Shown: piece after piece, positions 39,301 to 50,920 of the stretch | How the letters are laid out: each line of letters begins with the position of its first letter | How positions within the stretch are numbered: position 1 is the first letter of the stretch | NCBI GenBank assembly: GCA_963693285.1 | Contig: OY848917.1 | Location: 15,748,192-15,812,191 of the forward strand | DNA length: 64,000 nt | Source: Xestospongia muta | Taxonomy: Eukaryota; Porifera; Demospongiae; Haplosclerida; Petrosiidae | Direction of reading: 5' to 3' | Translations under genes and position numbers: made by a program | Notes under the pieces: generated by a model | What the model was told of the DNA's origin: nothing | Database searches by the model: none | What the model saw: the letters and a program-made list of their open reading frames with translations, nothing else

Positions 39301-42300
39301 TATTTTTGTTTTTCACATTTATGTTGCTGTGATTACTTGTCACCTGAATGTGTTGTTTAAAATATAATAGTCGGTAAGTGTGATATAATGTAGTATGAAT
39401 TCTAAGTCTTTTGAATTGAATGTTGTTATTTTATTTACCCTATTGTTTTTATTAACATTAATGGTTTTAATGCCTTGCATGGGAAGGTTGTCAGGCTGCA
39501 CTATAATTTATCTCTCAGTGATAAGACTTGAAGCTTCTTGCTAGGTTATCATTTTAGGTACATTTTGAGCATTTTATAACTATAGCCTAGTATGAATTTT
39601 GAGCATACTGAATGGTTTTATTTACAGGATTGCTTTTTGTTAGCACACTTATGTTGCTGTTATTACTTGTCATCTAACTGTGTCCTTTAAAATATAATAG
39701 GACTTAATTTTGATACAATGTAGTATGAAGTCTAAGTATATTGAATGTGTTGTTTTGATTTTGTTTACTTTATTGTTTTGTTTTTCACATTTATGTTACT
39801 GTGATTACTTGTCACCTGAATGTGTTGTTTTAAATATAATAGGAGGTAAGTGTGATATAGTGTAGTATGAATTCTAAGTCTTTTGAATTGAATGTTGTTA
39901 TTTTATTTACCCTATTGTTTGTATTAACATTAATGGTTTTAATGCCTTGCATGGGAAGGTTGTCAGGCTGTACTATAATTTATCTCTCAATAATAAAACT
40001 TGAAGCTTCTTGGTAGATTTTCCTTCTTTAGGTATATTTTGAGCATTTTATAGCTATAGCTAGTATGAATTTTGAGCATACTAAATGTGTTGTTGTGATT
40101 TTGTTTACAGCATTACTTTTTGTTAGCACTTTTATGTTGCTGTTAATACTTGTCATCTAACTGTGTCCATTACAATATGATGGGATGTAATTCTGATATA
40201 ATGTAGTATGAATTCTAAGTGTAACAAATGTGTTGTCGTCATTTTGTTTACTTATTGTTTGGTTTTTACATTTATGTTGCTGTGATTACTTGTCATCTGA
40301 ATGTGTTGTTTAAAATATAATAGGAGGTAAGTGTGATAGAAGGTAGTATGAATTCTAAATCTTTTGAATTGAATGTTGTTATTTTATTTACCCTATTGTT
40401 TGTATTAACATTAATTATTTTAATGCCTTGCATGGGAGGGTTGTCAGGCTGTACTATAATTTATCTCTCAATAATAAGACTTGAAGCTTCTTGCTAGGTT
40501 TTCCTTTTTTGGTATACTTTGAGCATTTTATAGCTATAGCCTAGTATGAATTTTGAGCATACTGAATGTGTTTTTATGATTTTGTTTACAGTATTTCTTT
40601 TTGTTAGCACATTTATGTTGCTGATATTACTTGTCATCTAACTGTGTCCTTTAGAATATAATAGGACATGATTTTGATACAATGTAGTATGAATTCTAAG
40701 TATATTGAATATTCTGTTGTGATTTTGTTTACTTTATTGTTTTGTTTTTCACATTTATGTTACTGTGATTACTTGTCATCTGAATGTGTTGTTTAAAATA
40801 TAATAGCAGGTAAGTGTGATATAATATAGTATGAATTCTAAGTGTTTTGAATTGAATGTTGTTATTTTATTTACCCTATTGTTTGTATTAACGTTAATGG
40901 TTTTAATGCCTTGCATGGGAAGGTTGTCAGGGTGTACTATAATTTATCTCTCAGTAATAAGACTTGAAGCTTCTAGCTAGGTTATCATTTTAGGTACATT
41001 TTAAGCATTTTATAGCTATAGCCTAGTATGAATTTTGAGCATACTTAATGTGTTTTTTATAATTTTGTTTACAGTATTTCTTTCTGTTAGCACATTTATG
41101 TTGCTGTTATTACTTGTCATCTAACTGTGTCCTTTAAAATATAATAGGACATAATTTTGATACAATGTAGTATGAATTCTAAATATCGAATATGTTTACT
41201 TTATTGTTTTGTTTTTCACATTGATGTTGCTGTGATTACTTGTCATCTGATTGTGTTGTTTAAAATATAATAGGAGGTAAGTGTGATATAATGTAGTATG
41301 AATTCTAAGTCTTTTGAATTGAATGTTGTTATTTTATTTACCCTATTGTTTGTATTAATGTTAATGGTTTTAATGCCTTGCATGGGAAGCTTGTCAGGCT
41401 GCACTATAATTTATCTCTCACTGATAAGACTTTAAGCTTTTTGCTGGGTTATCATTTTAAGTACATATTGAGCATTTTATAGCTATAGCCTAGTATGAAT
41501 TTCAGAAAAGGTGTGAGTGAATTGTTTTATAAGGAATGCTCACACATTCTCTATGCTACTGGAAAATAATTTTTTTATAGTCACAAATCTAGGTTAAAGT
41601 TTAAAATTTGTATTTATAATGTCCAATTATTGAGAGTGATTTGACTCATATTTTGTTTGACTATATGTAATGTTGTCTTAGTTGTTAATGTTACTAGTGT
41701 ACTGAACTACTGATACATCTAAGTGTTGGTATAGGTAATATACTGATGTTATGATTCATATTATTGTGTTAATTAATAATATATTTAGGGTGGATCGACT
41801 GCAGTCATGTTAGCAGCAGAGAATGGACACAAAGATGTTGTTTTTATTTTAACACAGAAAGGAGCCAATCTAGATCTTTTGGACAAAGTAAGTGTTCATG
41901 TGTACATGTTATATTTGAAAGTCAGTATAACTGAAGATAAATTGTAAATCATTTCCCTTAAAGAAAAATATTGGTTGTTTTACTATCATAATAATGGTTG
42001 AAAATTGTCTTTTAAGAATATGCCAAATATGACGAACATTGGAAGTAGAAGAGGATGTAAAGACTTTATTAGAATATTTGAAAAAGTGTTGTTTGTTTTT
42101 TTAACATGTGTGTTAAGCAGTTTTTCTACCTATTCTTATTGGACACCATCAGATGTATAGACATCACTTTTTCATAAATTTTTCAATTATCAATTCAGAT
42201 GCACACACCAAAATAGCAGTGATGGACATGAATTGAAGCATCATTTGTTTAGCTCATTTTAAATTGTTTAAAATAGAATTGTTATGTACATACATAGGAC

Positions 42301-45300
42301 AGCAATTGTCATGTAGACTACTTGAATTTGTATTTTACTGGCTACTAAATAAATATGCGAGATTATTTGTAGGTTTTGCGACAGTGATAAGAATTCATCT
42401 GGTTATAAAACTAGAGAGTATTGAAGAATTTAAAGCTCATAATAATTATAACACTGGTATATTTCCGTAACTGGTATGCTTCTTGCTATTATTAACAAGT
42501 CCCCAATTAAAAAGCTGACCTTTTTTGTTGTACAGACTGTTATAGACCTGTAGTTTGTGAGATGCAATAATTGTCTGACAGAGATGATGTTGGTTAGACT
42601 TGTAAATAGTATAATTAGAGAGCCATATGGAAAGACAAAGATGATTATAGCTGATATGCTAAGCACATAAAAAGCTCCATGTTATATTTTTATCAGATGG
42701 TGGTCTGTGTACTTAATAGTATAGACCTAAATTGTAATAATTTTCTATTTGCATCTTGTTTATCAGTCCCTCATATTACATTGTATATACTTTAACCCAT
42801 CTTACATGAATTAGTCTTTAAATACTTATTTAAGTAATAAAGCTTACTAGTATTAGATATAGTCATGTCCTACATATACAACAATACTTACATGTAGACA
42901 ATATATGTACGTAATATGTTATAATGTTAATGACAAAATACAGAAATATAAGAAGTATAGAGTGTTAGGAGTTTCACTTTACAGTTGATTGTTTGTGTGT
43001 TTTCTTTAATAGAGAGGATGGGCAGCTCTTCATTATGCAAGTTCTAAAGGACATAGTGACATCGTTGAACTATTACTCAACCATAATGTTGATATCAATG
43101 TTGTTACTAAGGTAATTGAGATGACGAGAATGAGCTGTATTGTTTAAGTTGTGTGAATGGATAGTAACTATTAGAGAAGACATAACATTGATATGGTAAT
43201 GATATAAGACTACTTTACCTAACTAAGCAGGTGGTAGAACGAGTATAAGGGCAGCACAATGTTTTACTTGTTATTGTTCTGTTTGTACCAACATAATTAC
43301 ACAACTAGAAGACTTTAAAGATTATTTTATACAGAAATTTATGGTTTTAGATAAGTATTTAATTTTAGAAGTTTTATTTCAAGTGCTTTAAAATGAAAGT
43401 ATTAATATTTTCAGAGCTTGAAGTAGTAAGCTATTTTTATGCCTAATTAGTTAATAGACCTAAATCCTAATAATGTTATGTTTGCATCTTATTTACCAGT
43501 TCCTTAGATTTCACTATATGTACTTCATGGTACTCGTGAATTAATTTTGGCTGCATTAAATTTTTACGAGATCTAATTTTCATGTTTTCCACGATCCTTT
43601 AAAATTAAATCACCATGAAAAAAGAATGGCTATATAGTAGTTTATTAAGACATGAATTGTGGTGAGCTGTTTTTTAAAATCACACCATGAATAAAATAGT
43701 ATAGTAGACATAATCCATGTGGTATACAGAAAATATTTGCAATAAAGCTTATATTTCAGGTAGTCTTATCCTCATATACCCAATTCCTCAAAAAGATTGT
43801 CTAGCACACTTGGAGCAATTTTTTTTGCTTTTCAGGAAGTGTGAAAGTGTATGTCATATGACTTCAACAGAACCACCTCTTTTTATGGTGGAGTTAGTCT
43901 CCTCACCTTGATATTTGTGATAGTTGTTCATGGTTCTGAAAAACAACAAAGCAAAAAAAGAGATTTCTTTTTATGGTGATTGGTAATAACACTAAATATT
44001 CCTTCTGCATACAAACTACTAAACAGCTTGTACTTGATATACTTTTGATTCTAAGTAGCCCAACATAGAAAAAATGAAACAGGTGCCTCAGTAATCATAG
44101 CAATTGAAACAGACACCAGTAGTCTTGTAACAAATACATTCCAATGATGTTAAATATGAAAGTGATAATTTGATTGGTCATCTGAATTCCTTCTGGCTAA
44201 AGCATCTGATGCTAGGAAAATGCTCAAAGTGTACCAGATGCTCTTCTCCACATGAACAGGTTGGTGTCTGGGGACAATACTAACATTTAGGGTTTTGGTT
44301 TTGGGGTGGGGTCTAGTTATATTATAAAAGTATAACATAAAGCTAACAGTTGACATACTACAGGGATTCTGTATACTCTTGCATTATTCCTGAAATAATT
44401 GTGAAACAAATGGCTCACCATAGTAAACACACCAACAAAAAGTAAAAGACAAAATTTTATTAAAGGTTGCAAGAACACTTAAGGAATAGAAATTATCAAA
44501 TGCAATAATGAGATTAATAAATATGCATGTAATATGTCAGGCATGCAGTAGCAGATGGCCCAGATTATCCATTAAAGTGTGTTGACAAAAAACACTGAAT
44601 ATCTCACCCAAAACAAATCAGAATATCTGACAGATTGTGAATGACCATTATGACTGATTTATAGACTAAAGCAATGTTTCTAAGGATCAGAGTAAAATTT
44701 AGTTAAAATGCTGAATTATTTATGTTTCTTCTTTTTCTGCTTTTGTCCACTGCAATAACTCAATAAATAAAAGAATTGCCACCATTTTCACAGATGCAAT
44801 ACCATCTGAAACAAACTATCCGATTTTGCTTTTCACATTTTGAGCATTTTGAAATGAAATTCAGTAATTTTGGTAGGTTTGTATCAAGAGCTACTCTTAA
44901 AGAAGTCTATGTTTATGAGTAATAGCATTAAGGGATAGAACAGAGAATATTAGCAGCATAATTACCTATTTCTGGCAGGTTTTAGACTATTTCCTGCTTT
45001 GATCTTTAGCTTGAAAGAACATCCTTGCATTACTGATAAGCCAATCAAGCTATGATGTATTGTATTAAATACCGTTGCAACTTCCTAATCCTATTCTGGA
45101 GGACCGCCTTGTTACTGGAACCATTCCAAGTTCCAACTAACTTCCTGTTATCACTGTTGTCATAATAATAATTCTTATTTCTTCATCACAATATGTAAGA
45201 ATGCTCTCTTGTGAGTTGGTTGAACATGGAATGCCACTGCCTTCCAACATGTTACAGCTTTCGCTATTGACTATCAAAACACTTTCAATTTTTTACTTCT

Positions 45301-48300
45301 TTCATTTCACAGATAAAGCACTCAATAGCATATGCTAATAAATAGAATGCATACAATATCGTGGGATAAAAATTAGAGTAGATATAGTACACAGAAATTA
45401 AATTACTATGGATGGTTCGAGTGATGCTTTGATATAATTTTAAGTGATGATAATAAATGACATGTTATAAGGTCACAAGACAGAGACTTCCAAATAGAAC
45501 AAGTGAAGGGAATGAATGAGTGGATGGCAGCAGAAGATCAAAAGTAGGGAGCCAAAACAACATTAGGGTAATAGTGCCCTGGTTGGAGAGATAATGTCAT
45601 GCAGAAAAAAAGGGGGACGATTCACAAATTTAAGAGGAAACTGATTTATAAGTAGCTTAACGATTTGATAAGAGAATCAGATTTAAAAGTTGTTGTCATA
45701 ATCTATGTGTCAGGTTTTAGAGCATTTTTTATGCATATGTTTGGATGCTTTCAAGACTGTCAATATCAGATTTTGGGTACCAAAGTAATGACTATAAGAA
45801 TAAGTCTAGAGAAGCAAAAGAAATGTACAGTTTGGTTATATATGATGGAGAGGAGAACTTATAATATTGCAGAACTGAGAATCCTGCATGACTTGGAGCA
45901 TACAGATGCAATGTGAGGAGACCAAAAGAGATTACTAGAGACGAAACACCAAGATACTTATATGAGTAAAACAATCAATTACAAATGAGTTTAGGATGAG
46001 ATGGAGTAGAGAAGATAGAAAGGACTTACATTTTCTTGAGACTACCATGTGTTTAGTTTTTTGACAATAGCTTTTTAGGAGTTATGAGGAAAAAAGTTAT
46101 TAATAATATTGATGTCAGATTATATGATATCAATACTTGATGAGAATGAGTATGATAGAAGAATATCATATAAAGAATTAAATTCATTTAGTGATGACAA
46201 TGATGTAAAGAACAATGAGCCCTATACATCTTATCTTCACATGATAATCAAGGTGACAATAGTAGTCTTTCTATCGTAGCTCATGTTTCCTTTATAAATC
46301 AACAAATTCTTTCACGAAAGATAGATTCAAGTCCTAATTTGTCACAGACTCAATGTCTCGTTTGACATCAGGTAACAAGCAAGTATCTGGTAATTTAGTG
46401 TAGCTAGCCCTTCTCCCTGTTTCAAGTCATAACAGACTGCTCCAATGAAAATTTAGTAACAATCTAGAGATTGAGTCTTGTGTTTTGAGTGTGGAGGTAG
46501 ACAAAAGTATTATTACCTCTTGTCTCTAGCAAGTTGTTTAATAACTTCTGTTTGGTAGTGTGTACTATATACATTGAGCTAAAGGAATGAAGATCATTAG
46601 GGAACTACATATTCAAGACAATCTTCAGTGATTAGTAATTTAGCTGTTATCTACCCATTTTTATCCAATTCATATTTAGTCCCCAAATCTCATTTGGTGC
46701 CTAGATTTGGTTAAGGTTTTAGCATCAACTATAATCATTCATGGAAATATTCCAGCTACATTTTCATAAGCTACAACAGTAACCCAGCCCGTTTTCCCAG
46801 ATGTTCTATTAAAAAACCAGTAACACCTTTTTCTTTTAATATATTAGGAGATTTTACATCTAATGGCATCCCTGTTTCATCTACACTGTGCACTCTTGCG
46901 TGGATTATTCAATAAGTTATTCTGTTTCAAGGTGTCTTCTAGAAGACTAAAATATTGTTTCATGTGTCCTTATTTACTACATCAATTTGAATTGGTATTT
47001 GCCATGCCTATAGTTTTAACATGATCAACAACTTGCATTATTTGCATAAGGTAAAGAAATCTTTAGCCTATTATATTCAAGGTTTTCAGTAAGGCATTAC
47101 ATAGTGGTAGCATGACAATTGCAAACAAACTAACATCACTACAGAAATTGCGGAGAGAATTCTGCACTTCAGTCTTTTTCTTGTTGTATGTACTATATAG
47201 TATAGTGATATGTTTAGATCATAGTAGTAGAGATATATAGTGTATAGCGTGAGTTAATACTTGTTTCTGATGTTAATGTTAACTATAAGTCATTGCTGAT
47301 TTTTATGTTGTAACAGTCAGTGTGACCAATAAAAATTAATTCTCTAGGATCAATGGACAGCTATACATAGAGCTTCAAGTGAAGGTTACACTGAGATAGT
47401 CCAGTTACTCCTGCAATATAATGCAGATCCTAATATTTGTGACAAGGTCAGTAGTATATGATGTCTTTTCTTCATAATCTACTTTAACACAGGATGGTAA
47501 TACTGCATTGCATATTGCCTGTAAAGAAGGTCATATAAATATTATACAATCCTTGCTATCTCGAGGAGCAGATAAGACTATTAAGAATAATGAGGGTAAC
47601 ACTCCATTAGATGAATGTCAAGACACAAGGAAGGATGAAATTGCTAGTCTTTTCTCTGAGTACAATCCAAAACGAGGTGAGATATTAAACAACAAACTAT
47701 GTAGTACCCCTACTTGTTTGAATTGTTATCATTTAGTTTTGGAAGATGTGTCTAAATGGAATATTGAATACCTCAATGAAGAACAGGTTTTTGAGAAACC
47801 AGAGTATGGAGTCAAGTTTGTCATTCCACCATCATCAGTGAAAGAAGGGCAAGAAGTCAAAACTGAAGTCAAAGTAGCTGTACCAGAGGATTCAGAGATC
47901 ATCCTCCCTCCTGATGTTGAGGTGGTTAGCTGTTTCTACAAGATTGAAACAACAGGAAATTTCTCCAGACCTATTGAGCTTCATCTTCAACATAATGTTG
48001 AGCTAAGATCACAAGAGGAAAGCCAACAGTTAGCCTTTGTCAGAGCAAAAGGACCACCACCCTACAAATTTGAGCTTCTACCAACTGAATCAAGCCAAGT
48101 GTTCAGACCTTATGACAATTCTGGTGTTGTAGGAATCTCTGATTTCTCTTTTGTTGCTATTGTCATTAAAAAAATAAAGAGTGTTCTATTTCGACAACCA
48201 TCTTGCAGTTATGTGATGACGGTCTTTTTCAACGTGATGACTAAGTTTTGTTGGGAAATACAAGCAGTAATCACTAAAAATCTTGGACCTTTTCTTGAGG

Positions 48301-50919
48301 TATGCAGACATAACAAAAAGAGAACTACAATACTATATTACAACTGTATACATGTTCTTTGTCTATGTTAGTGAGTGAACACAGAGAAACGTTTTGAAAA
48401 CTGGAAAAGGATAGACCCAGTTACTATTTTGGATCCTGACATTAATGAAGTTACAATTGCTAATGAGTGTTATGACATTAAGTCAATGATGAATCCATTT
48501 CAAGTAAAGTCCTAGTTGATGTCGCTAAGTTAAATTTGTATTGTTTAAGGTTTCTAGGAAACTCATTGATCAATGTCAACCAGACACTGCTGTACTACCT
48601 TACTTAAAATTTAAAGTCTCTCTTATAGATAAGAAGGAACTCACTGACTTAGAGCTGACTTTTAATGGAATAAGTGAAAAGATGAGTTTGGTAATTGCTT
48701 GTTATGAATTGCAACAAATACAGGAGACATCAAGTGAGTGACATTAAAGATAGAGTATACTCATGTTTTAATATAATGTCATATAAAATATTGCCTGAGC
48801 TTTTCCAAAATACTGAAGTAATATATAGAGATGTGTGCTCCTTTTGTTACTACAGCTTACTCTACCAGCACTACTTCCACCACCATTCCTATTGCCAACA
48901 TGCTTACTTCAACCACTACTCCTACTACTGCCACAGGTAAGCCTACTTCTACTAGTAGTTCTCCTTCTATCCATATATACTCATCATATCCATTAGGAAT
49001 ATCTGATGAATTATTATGTGAGTTATACAAAGTGCAAGTTAATGGTTAATTTTGTCATTGATTCATCATATTTTGTAATTATTAGGTGAAGAGCCTAAGA
49101 AAAAACACCTGATGACATTACTTCATAAAATTAAGTACATGTGGAGTACTATTGGTGAACAACTTGAAGTGCATTATGGTGATATAAAGTCTGCTGAATA
49201 TAATGTGACATATGATGATACCAGAAAACTCTCAGAAGTCCTTCAGGTGTGGATAGATAAGAAAACATGTGAAGTGTCTTGGAGAATGATCATCACTGTT
49301 ATGAAAGAGCCACCTATAGAACACAAAGTAGTGACTGAGAAGATATATCAATTCTTAGCAAGACCTGATATCAGGAATGAATATCTCTCTTCTGGTAAAG
49401 TTAGAAAAATTATATTAATCATCTGTACTGTGTTACTCTATAGATCAATTGATAACCACCTTTAATTCTCCACCTCAAGTTCAACAAAAGCCTACAATGA
49501 CAAAAGGTATAACTATATAGCTATAATGTTAAATAAGGAAATGACTTGTTTGTATGTTTGTTACTGTAGATGCCCCTATCATTGCTACCACTTCACCTTC
49601 AAAGGAGCCTACTAAGACAATAGAAGGTAAATTTATTATCTGAAGTTTAACAAGATGTTAAAAATTTGATACAGGCATTTCAGATGATGAAAAGAATCCT
49701 GAAGTCACCTCTAACAATGAAGGTTTGTATATATGTGTACATAAAAATGTTATTACAGAATCAACCCTTTAGAAACCACTTTCGTAACGTCTGAGAAGCT
49801 TCGTGTGGAAGAAACAGGTTTGTTTCAGTACAAATGCACCATGTAACCTATAAACATTAGTTCCATGCACTTCAGATGACGATATGAATACTGAAGTCAT
49901 CTCTAACAAAGAAGGTTTGTATATATATGTACATAAAAATGTTATTACAGAATCAACCTTTAGAAACCACTTTCGTAACATCTGAGAAGCTTCGTGTGGA
50001 AGAAACAGGTTTGTTTCAGTACAAATGCACCATTTGTAACCTATATACATTAGTTCCATGTACTTCAAATGTCAACAAGAATCCTGAAGTTACTATTAAC
50101 AAAGAAGGTTTGTATATCTATGTACATAAAATGTTATTACAGAATCAACACTTTAGAAACCACCTCCATAACGTCTGAGAAGCTTAGTGTAGAAGAAATA
50201 GGTTTGTTTCAGTACATTGCATCATTAGTAACCTATAAACATTAGTTCCATGTACTTCAAATGTCAATATGAATCCTGAAGTTACTATTAACAAAGAAGG
50301 TTTGTATATATATGTACATAAAATGTTATTACAGAATCAACACTTTAGAAACCACCTCCATAACGTCTGAGAAGCTTAGTGTGGAAGAAATAGGTTTGTT
50401 TCAGTACAAATGCATCATTAGTAACCTATAAACATTAGTTCCATGCATGTCAGATGACGATATGAATACTGAAGTCATCTCTAACAAAGAAGGTTTGCAT
50501 ATATATGTACATAAAAAAATTATTACAGAATCAACACTTTAGAAACCACCTCAGTAACATTAGAGAAGCATAGCGTGGAAAAAACAGGTTTGTTAGAGTA
50601 TTTAAAGTACACATGTAATATATATAATAAGCTACGCAATTTCCTACTCCATTTCCATTTGTAATCTCCAAGAATTTGGTATCTCATATTAAACATTTCC
50701 TCATTTTAAAATAACTAGTGCTATACACACTAATGCCTGATATGAAATTTCTTATAATTCTGATTTTAAGGGCATTATCTGGACATGTGCACGAGTTATA
50801 TTCTTTTTTACTTATTAGAAAAAGATGATAGCTGGTCTATGTTCATGTTTGGAGTCATTTTTGTTGCTCTTTTGGCCTATTTTATATACATATATTTTAT
50901 ATATAAAAAAAGAAAATAA
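21386..50919 (+). CDS. Ankyrin-repeat / ZU5 / Death-domain protein with C-terminal membrane anchor
   Basis: Exons in phase: 21386-21403, 23346-23438, 36203-36301, 37436-37534, 41789-41887, 43013-43111, 47348-47446, 47493-47676, 47737-48299, 48387-48503, 48550-48733, 48829-48936, 49086-49394, 49444-49506, 49570-49626, 49675-49722, 49773-49817, 49876-49914, 49964-50008, 50157-50201, 50349-50393, 50454-50492, 50543-50587, 50819-50919; 880 aa. Residues 7-250 are about seven ankyrin repeats, mostly one 99-nt phase-0 exon each (GWAALHYASSKGHSDIVELL). About 285-350 is ZU5-like (YGVKFVIPPSSVKEG, EVVSCFYK). 552-587 is a T/S-rich linker. 588-690 is a Death domain (WSTIGEQL, KLSEVLQVW, SWRMIITV). 691-847 is a repetitive acidic linker. 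850-876 is one TM helix ending KKRK. No signal peptide, so probably tail-anchored with a cytosolic Death domain. The ZU5-Death pairing resembles UNC5/PIDD-type signalling proteins. Most of the gene's length is satellite-filled intron. Confidence 0.8.
22178..22350 (+). repeat. TATC/TGTC microsatellite
   Basis: Runs of TATATC/TCTATA followed by CTATCTAT and then CTGTCTGTCTGT lie inside the first intron of the ankyrin gene. The two overlapping reading frames here are low-complexity artefacts. Confidence 0.9.
23879..23977 (+). pseudogene. Ankyrin exon copy with a destroyed 5' splice site
   Basis: A 99-nt ankyrin exon (GWTALHYASSKGHRDIVELL) in the correct phase after the exon at 23346-23438, with an intact acceptor (TCTAATAG). 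Its donor reads AAG|CTAATTGAG where the sibling exons at 37436 and 43013 read AAG|GTAATTGAG. The G-to-C change removes the GT. Skipping it keeps the frame because it is a whole number of codons. It is therefore probably excluded from the mRNA, or spliced by a cryptic site. Confidence 0.7.
24030..27022 (+). repeat. ~480-bp intronic satellite, array 1 (forward)
   Basis: About five units, marked by AAGGTTGTCAGGCTGTACT at about 24594, 25281, 25766, 26245 and 26722, a spacing of 477-486 bp except where the first unit carries extra partial sequence. Each unit holds two related halves. Half A has CTGTTATTACTTGTCATC then TGTCCTTTACAATATAATAG. Half B has CTGTGATTACTTGTCATC then TGTTGTTTAAAATATAATAG and GGTAAGTGTGATATAATG. 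Non-coding. Confidence 0.9.
27023..29202 (-). repeat. ~480-bp intronic satellite, array 2 (inverted)
   Basis: From about 27023 the same satellite runs in reverse complement (AAACAACACATTCAGATG, CTTCAAGTCTTATTATTGAG). Five unit markers occur at about 27211, 27690, 28176, 28656 and 29140, again roughly 480 bp apart. The left junction falls within the sequence TTTTGTTTACT|ATTATATTGTAAAG. Confidence 0.9.
29203..30189 (-). repeat. Inverted copy of the ankyrin-exon block (matches 37020-38037)
   Basis: This stretch is the reverse complement of the sequence around 37020-38037, including a 99-nt ankyrin exon at 29679-29777 with intact acceptor and GTAATT donor on the minus strand. Because the host gene runs on plus, this exon cannot be spliced in. 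Some positions differ from the forward copy, so it is not an exact assembly echo. The right junction is near 30189, after ATATTATTTACA. Confidence 0.88.
30190..35925 (+). repeat. ~480-bp intronic satellite, array 3 (forward)
   Basis: About eleven forward units, markers near 30275, 30760, 31608, 32091, 32575, 33050, 33525, 33988, 34485, 34965 and a divergent one near 35460. One unit near 31220 lacks its central part. Between about 35478 and 35660 a non-satellite stretch interrupts the unit, then a half unit resumes and fades into unique intron near 35900. Confidence 0.9.
35916..38037 (+). repeat. Duplicated two-exon ankyrin block, copy 1
   Basis: Holds the ankyrin exons 36203-36301 (GLTAVMLAAKNRHKDVVFNL) and 37436-37534, their intron and flanks. 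It is nearly identical to 41503-43440, offset 5577-5587 bp. Both copies begin at CAGAAAAGGTGTGAGTG, immediately after satellite sequence. The intron between the exons carries an extra ~700-bp stretch absent from the older pair at 23346-23977. Confidence 0.9.
38038..41502 (+). repeat. ~480-bp intronic satellite, array 4 (forward)
   Basis: About seven forward units with markers near 38055, 38704, 39483, 39958, 40437, 40920 and 41385. Some units are shortened or joined out of register, for example near 38380-38400 and 39095-39130. Junctions with the flanking unique blocks are sharp. Confidence 0.9.
41503..43440 (+). repeat. Duplicated two-exon ankyrin block, copy 2
   Basis: Contains ankyrin exons 41789-41887 (GSTAVMLAAENGHKDVVFIL) and 43013-43111, both with GT-AG borders. 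The second exon is identical in protein sequence to 37436-37534. Similarity to copy 1 ends near 43440-43460. A shared 78-codon minus-strand frame inside the intron appears in both copies only because the DNA is duplicated. Confidence 0.9.
43441..46639. other. Large intron segment, no gene seen
   Basis: AT-rich intron of the ankyrin gene. Several short reading frames (60-83 codons) have no recognisable content. A stretch near 43530-43610 with a partial inverted-repeat look (CGTGAATTAATTTTGG, CCACGATCCTTTAAAATT) may be a MITE fragment. Confidence 0.5.
46640..47160 (-). pseudogene. Dead pogo/Tigger-type DDE transposase fragment
   Basis: On minus, with stops and frame changes, the fragments read MKQYFSLLEDTLKQNN, then LLNNPRK, then (shifted) SVDETGMPLDVKSPN, then RTSGKTGWVTVVAYENVAG, then MIIVDAKTLTK. 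VDETGMPLD with the first catalytic aspartate, followed by the SGK-x-VTVVA strand, is typical of DDE_1 (pogo-like) transposases of the Tc1/mariner group. The second and third catalytic residues are not readable. It sits inside an intron, opposite in orientation to the host gene. Confidence 0.65.
49675..50587 (+). repeat. Tandem array of paired 39/45-nt linker exons in the ankyrin/Death gene
   Basis: Five repeats of about 180-190 bp. Each has an 'a' exon (DDDMNTEVISNKE type, 39 nt) and a 'b' exon (ETTFVTSEKLRVEET type, 45 nt), all phase 1-1, so any number can be included without frame loss. The b exons use TTTAG|AAACC; the nearer upstream TTACAG would bring in a stop or frameshift. The a exons of repeats 3 (near 50067) and 4 (near 50255) have TTCAA instead of TTCAG and are probably skipped. 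Confidence 0.8.
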
Positions 50920-50920
50920 A
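50915..50920 (+). promoter_or_regulatory. AATAAA overlapping the ankyrin/Death stop codon
   Basis: The stop TAA (50917-50919) lies within AATAAA. It could act as a polyadenylation signal giving a very short 3' UTR, but AT-richness makes chance likely. Confidence 0.3.

Noticed and set aside
24030..41502. CRISPR array
   Set aside because: Units are ~480 bp with no short direct repeats separated by unique spacers, and the context is a eukaryotic intron; this is a satellite.
44150..46000. Several 60-83 codon frames on both strands in the large intron
   Set aside because: No motif, domain or splice support; consistent with random open frames.
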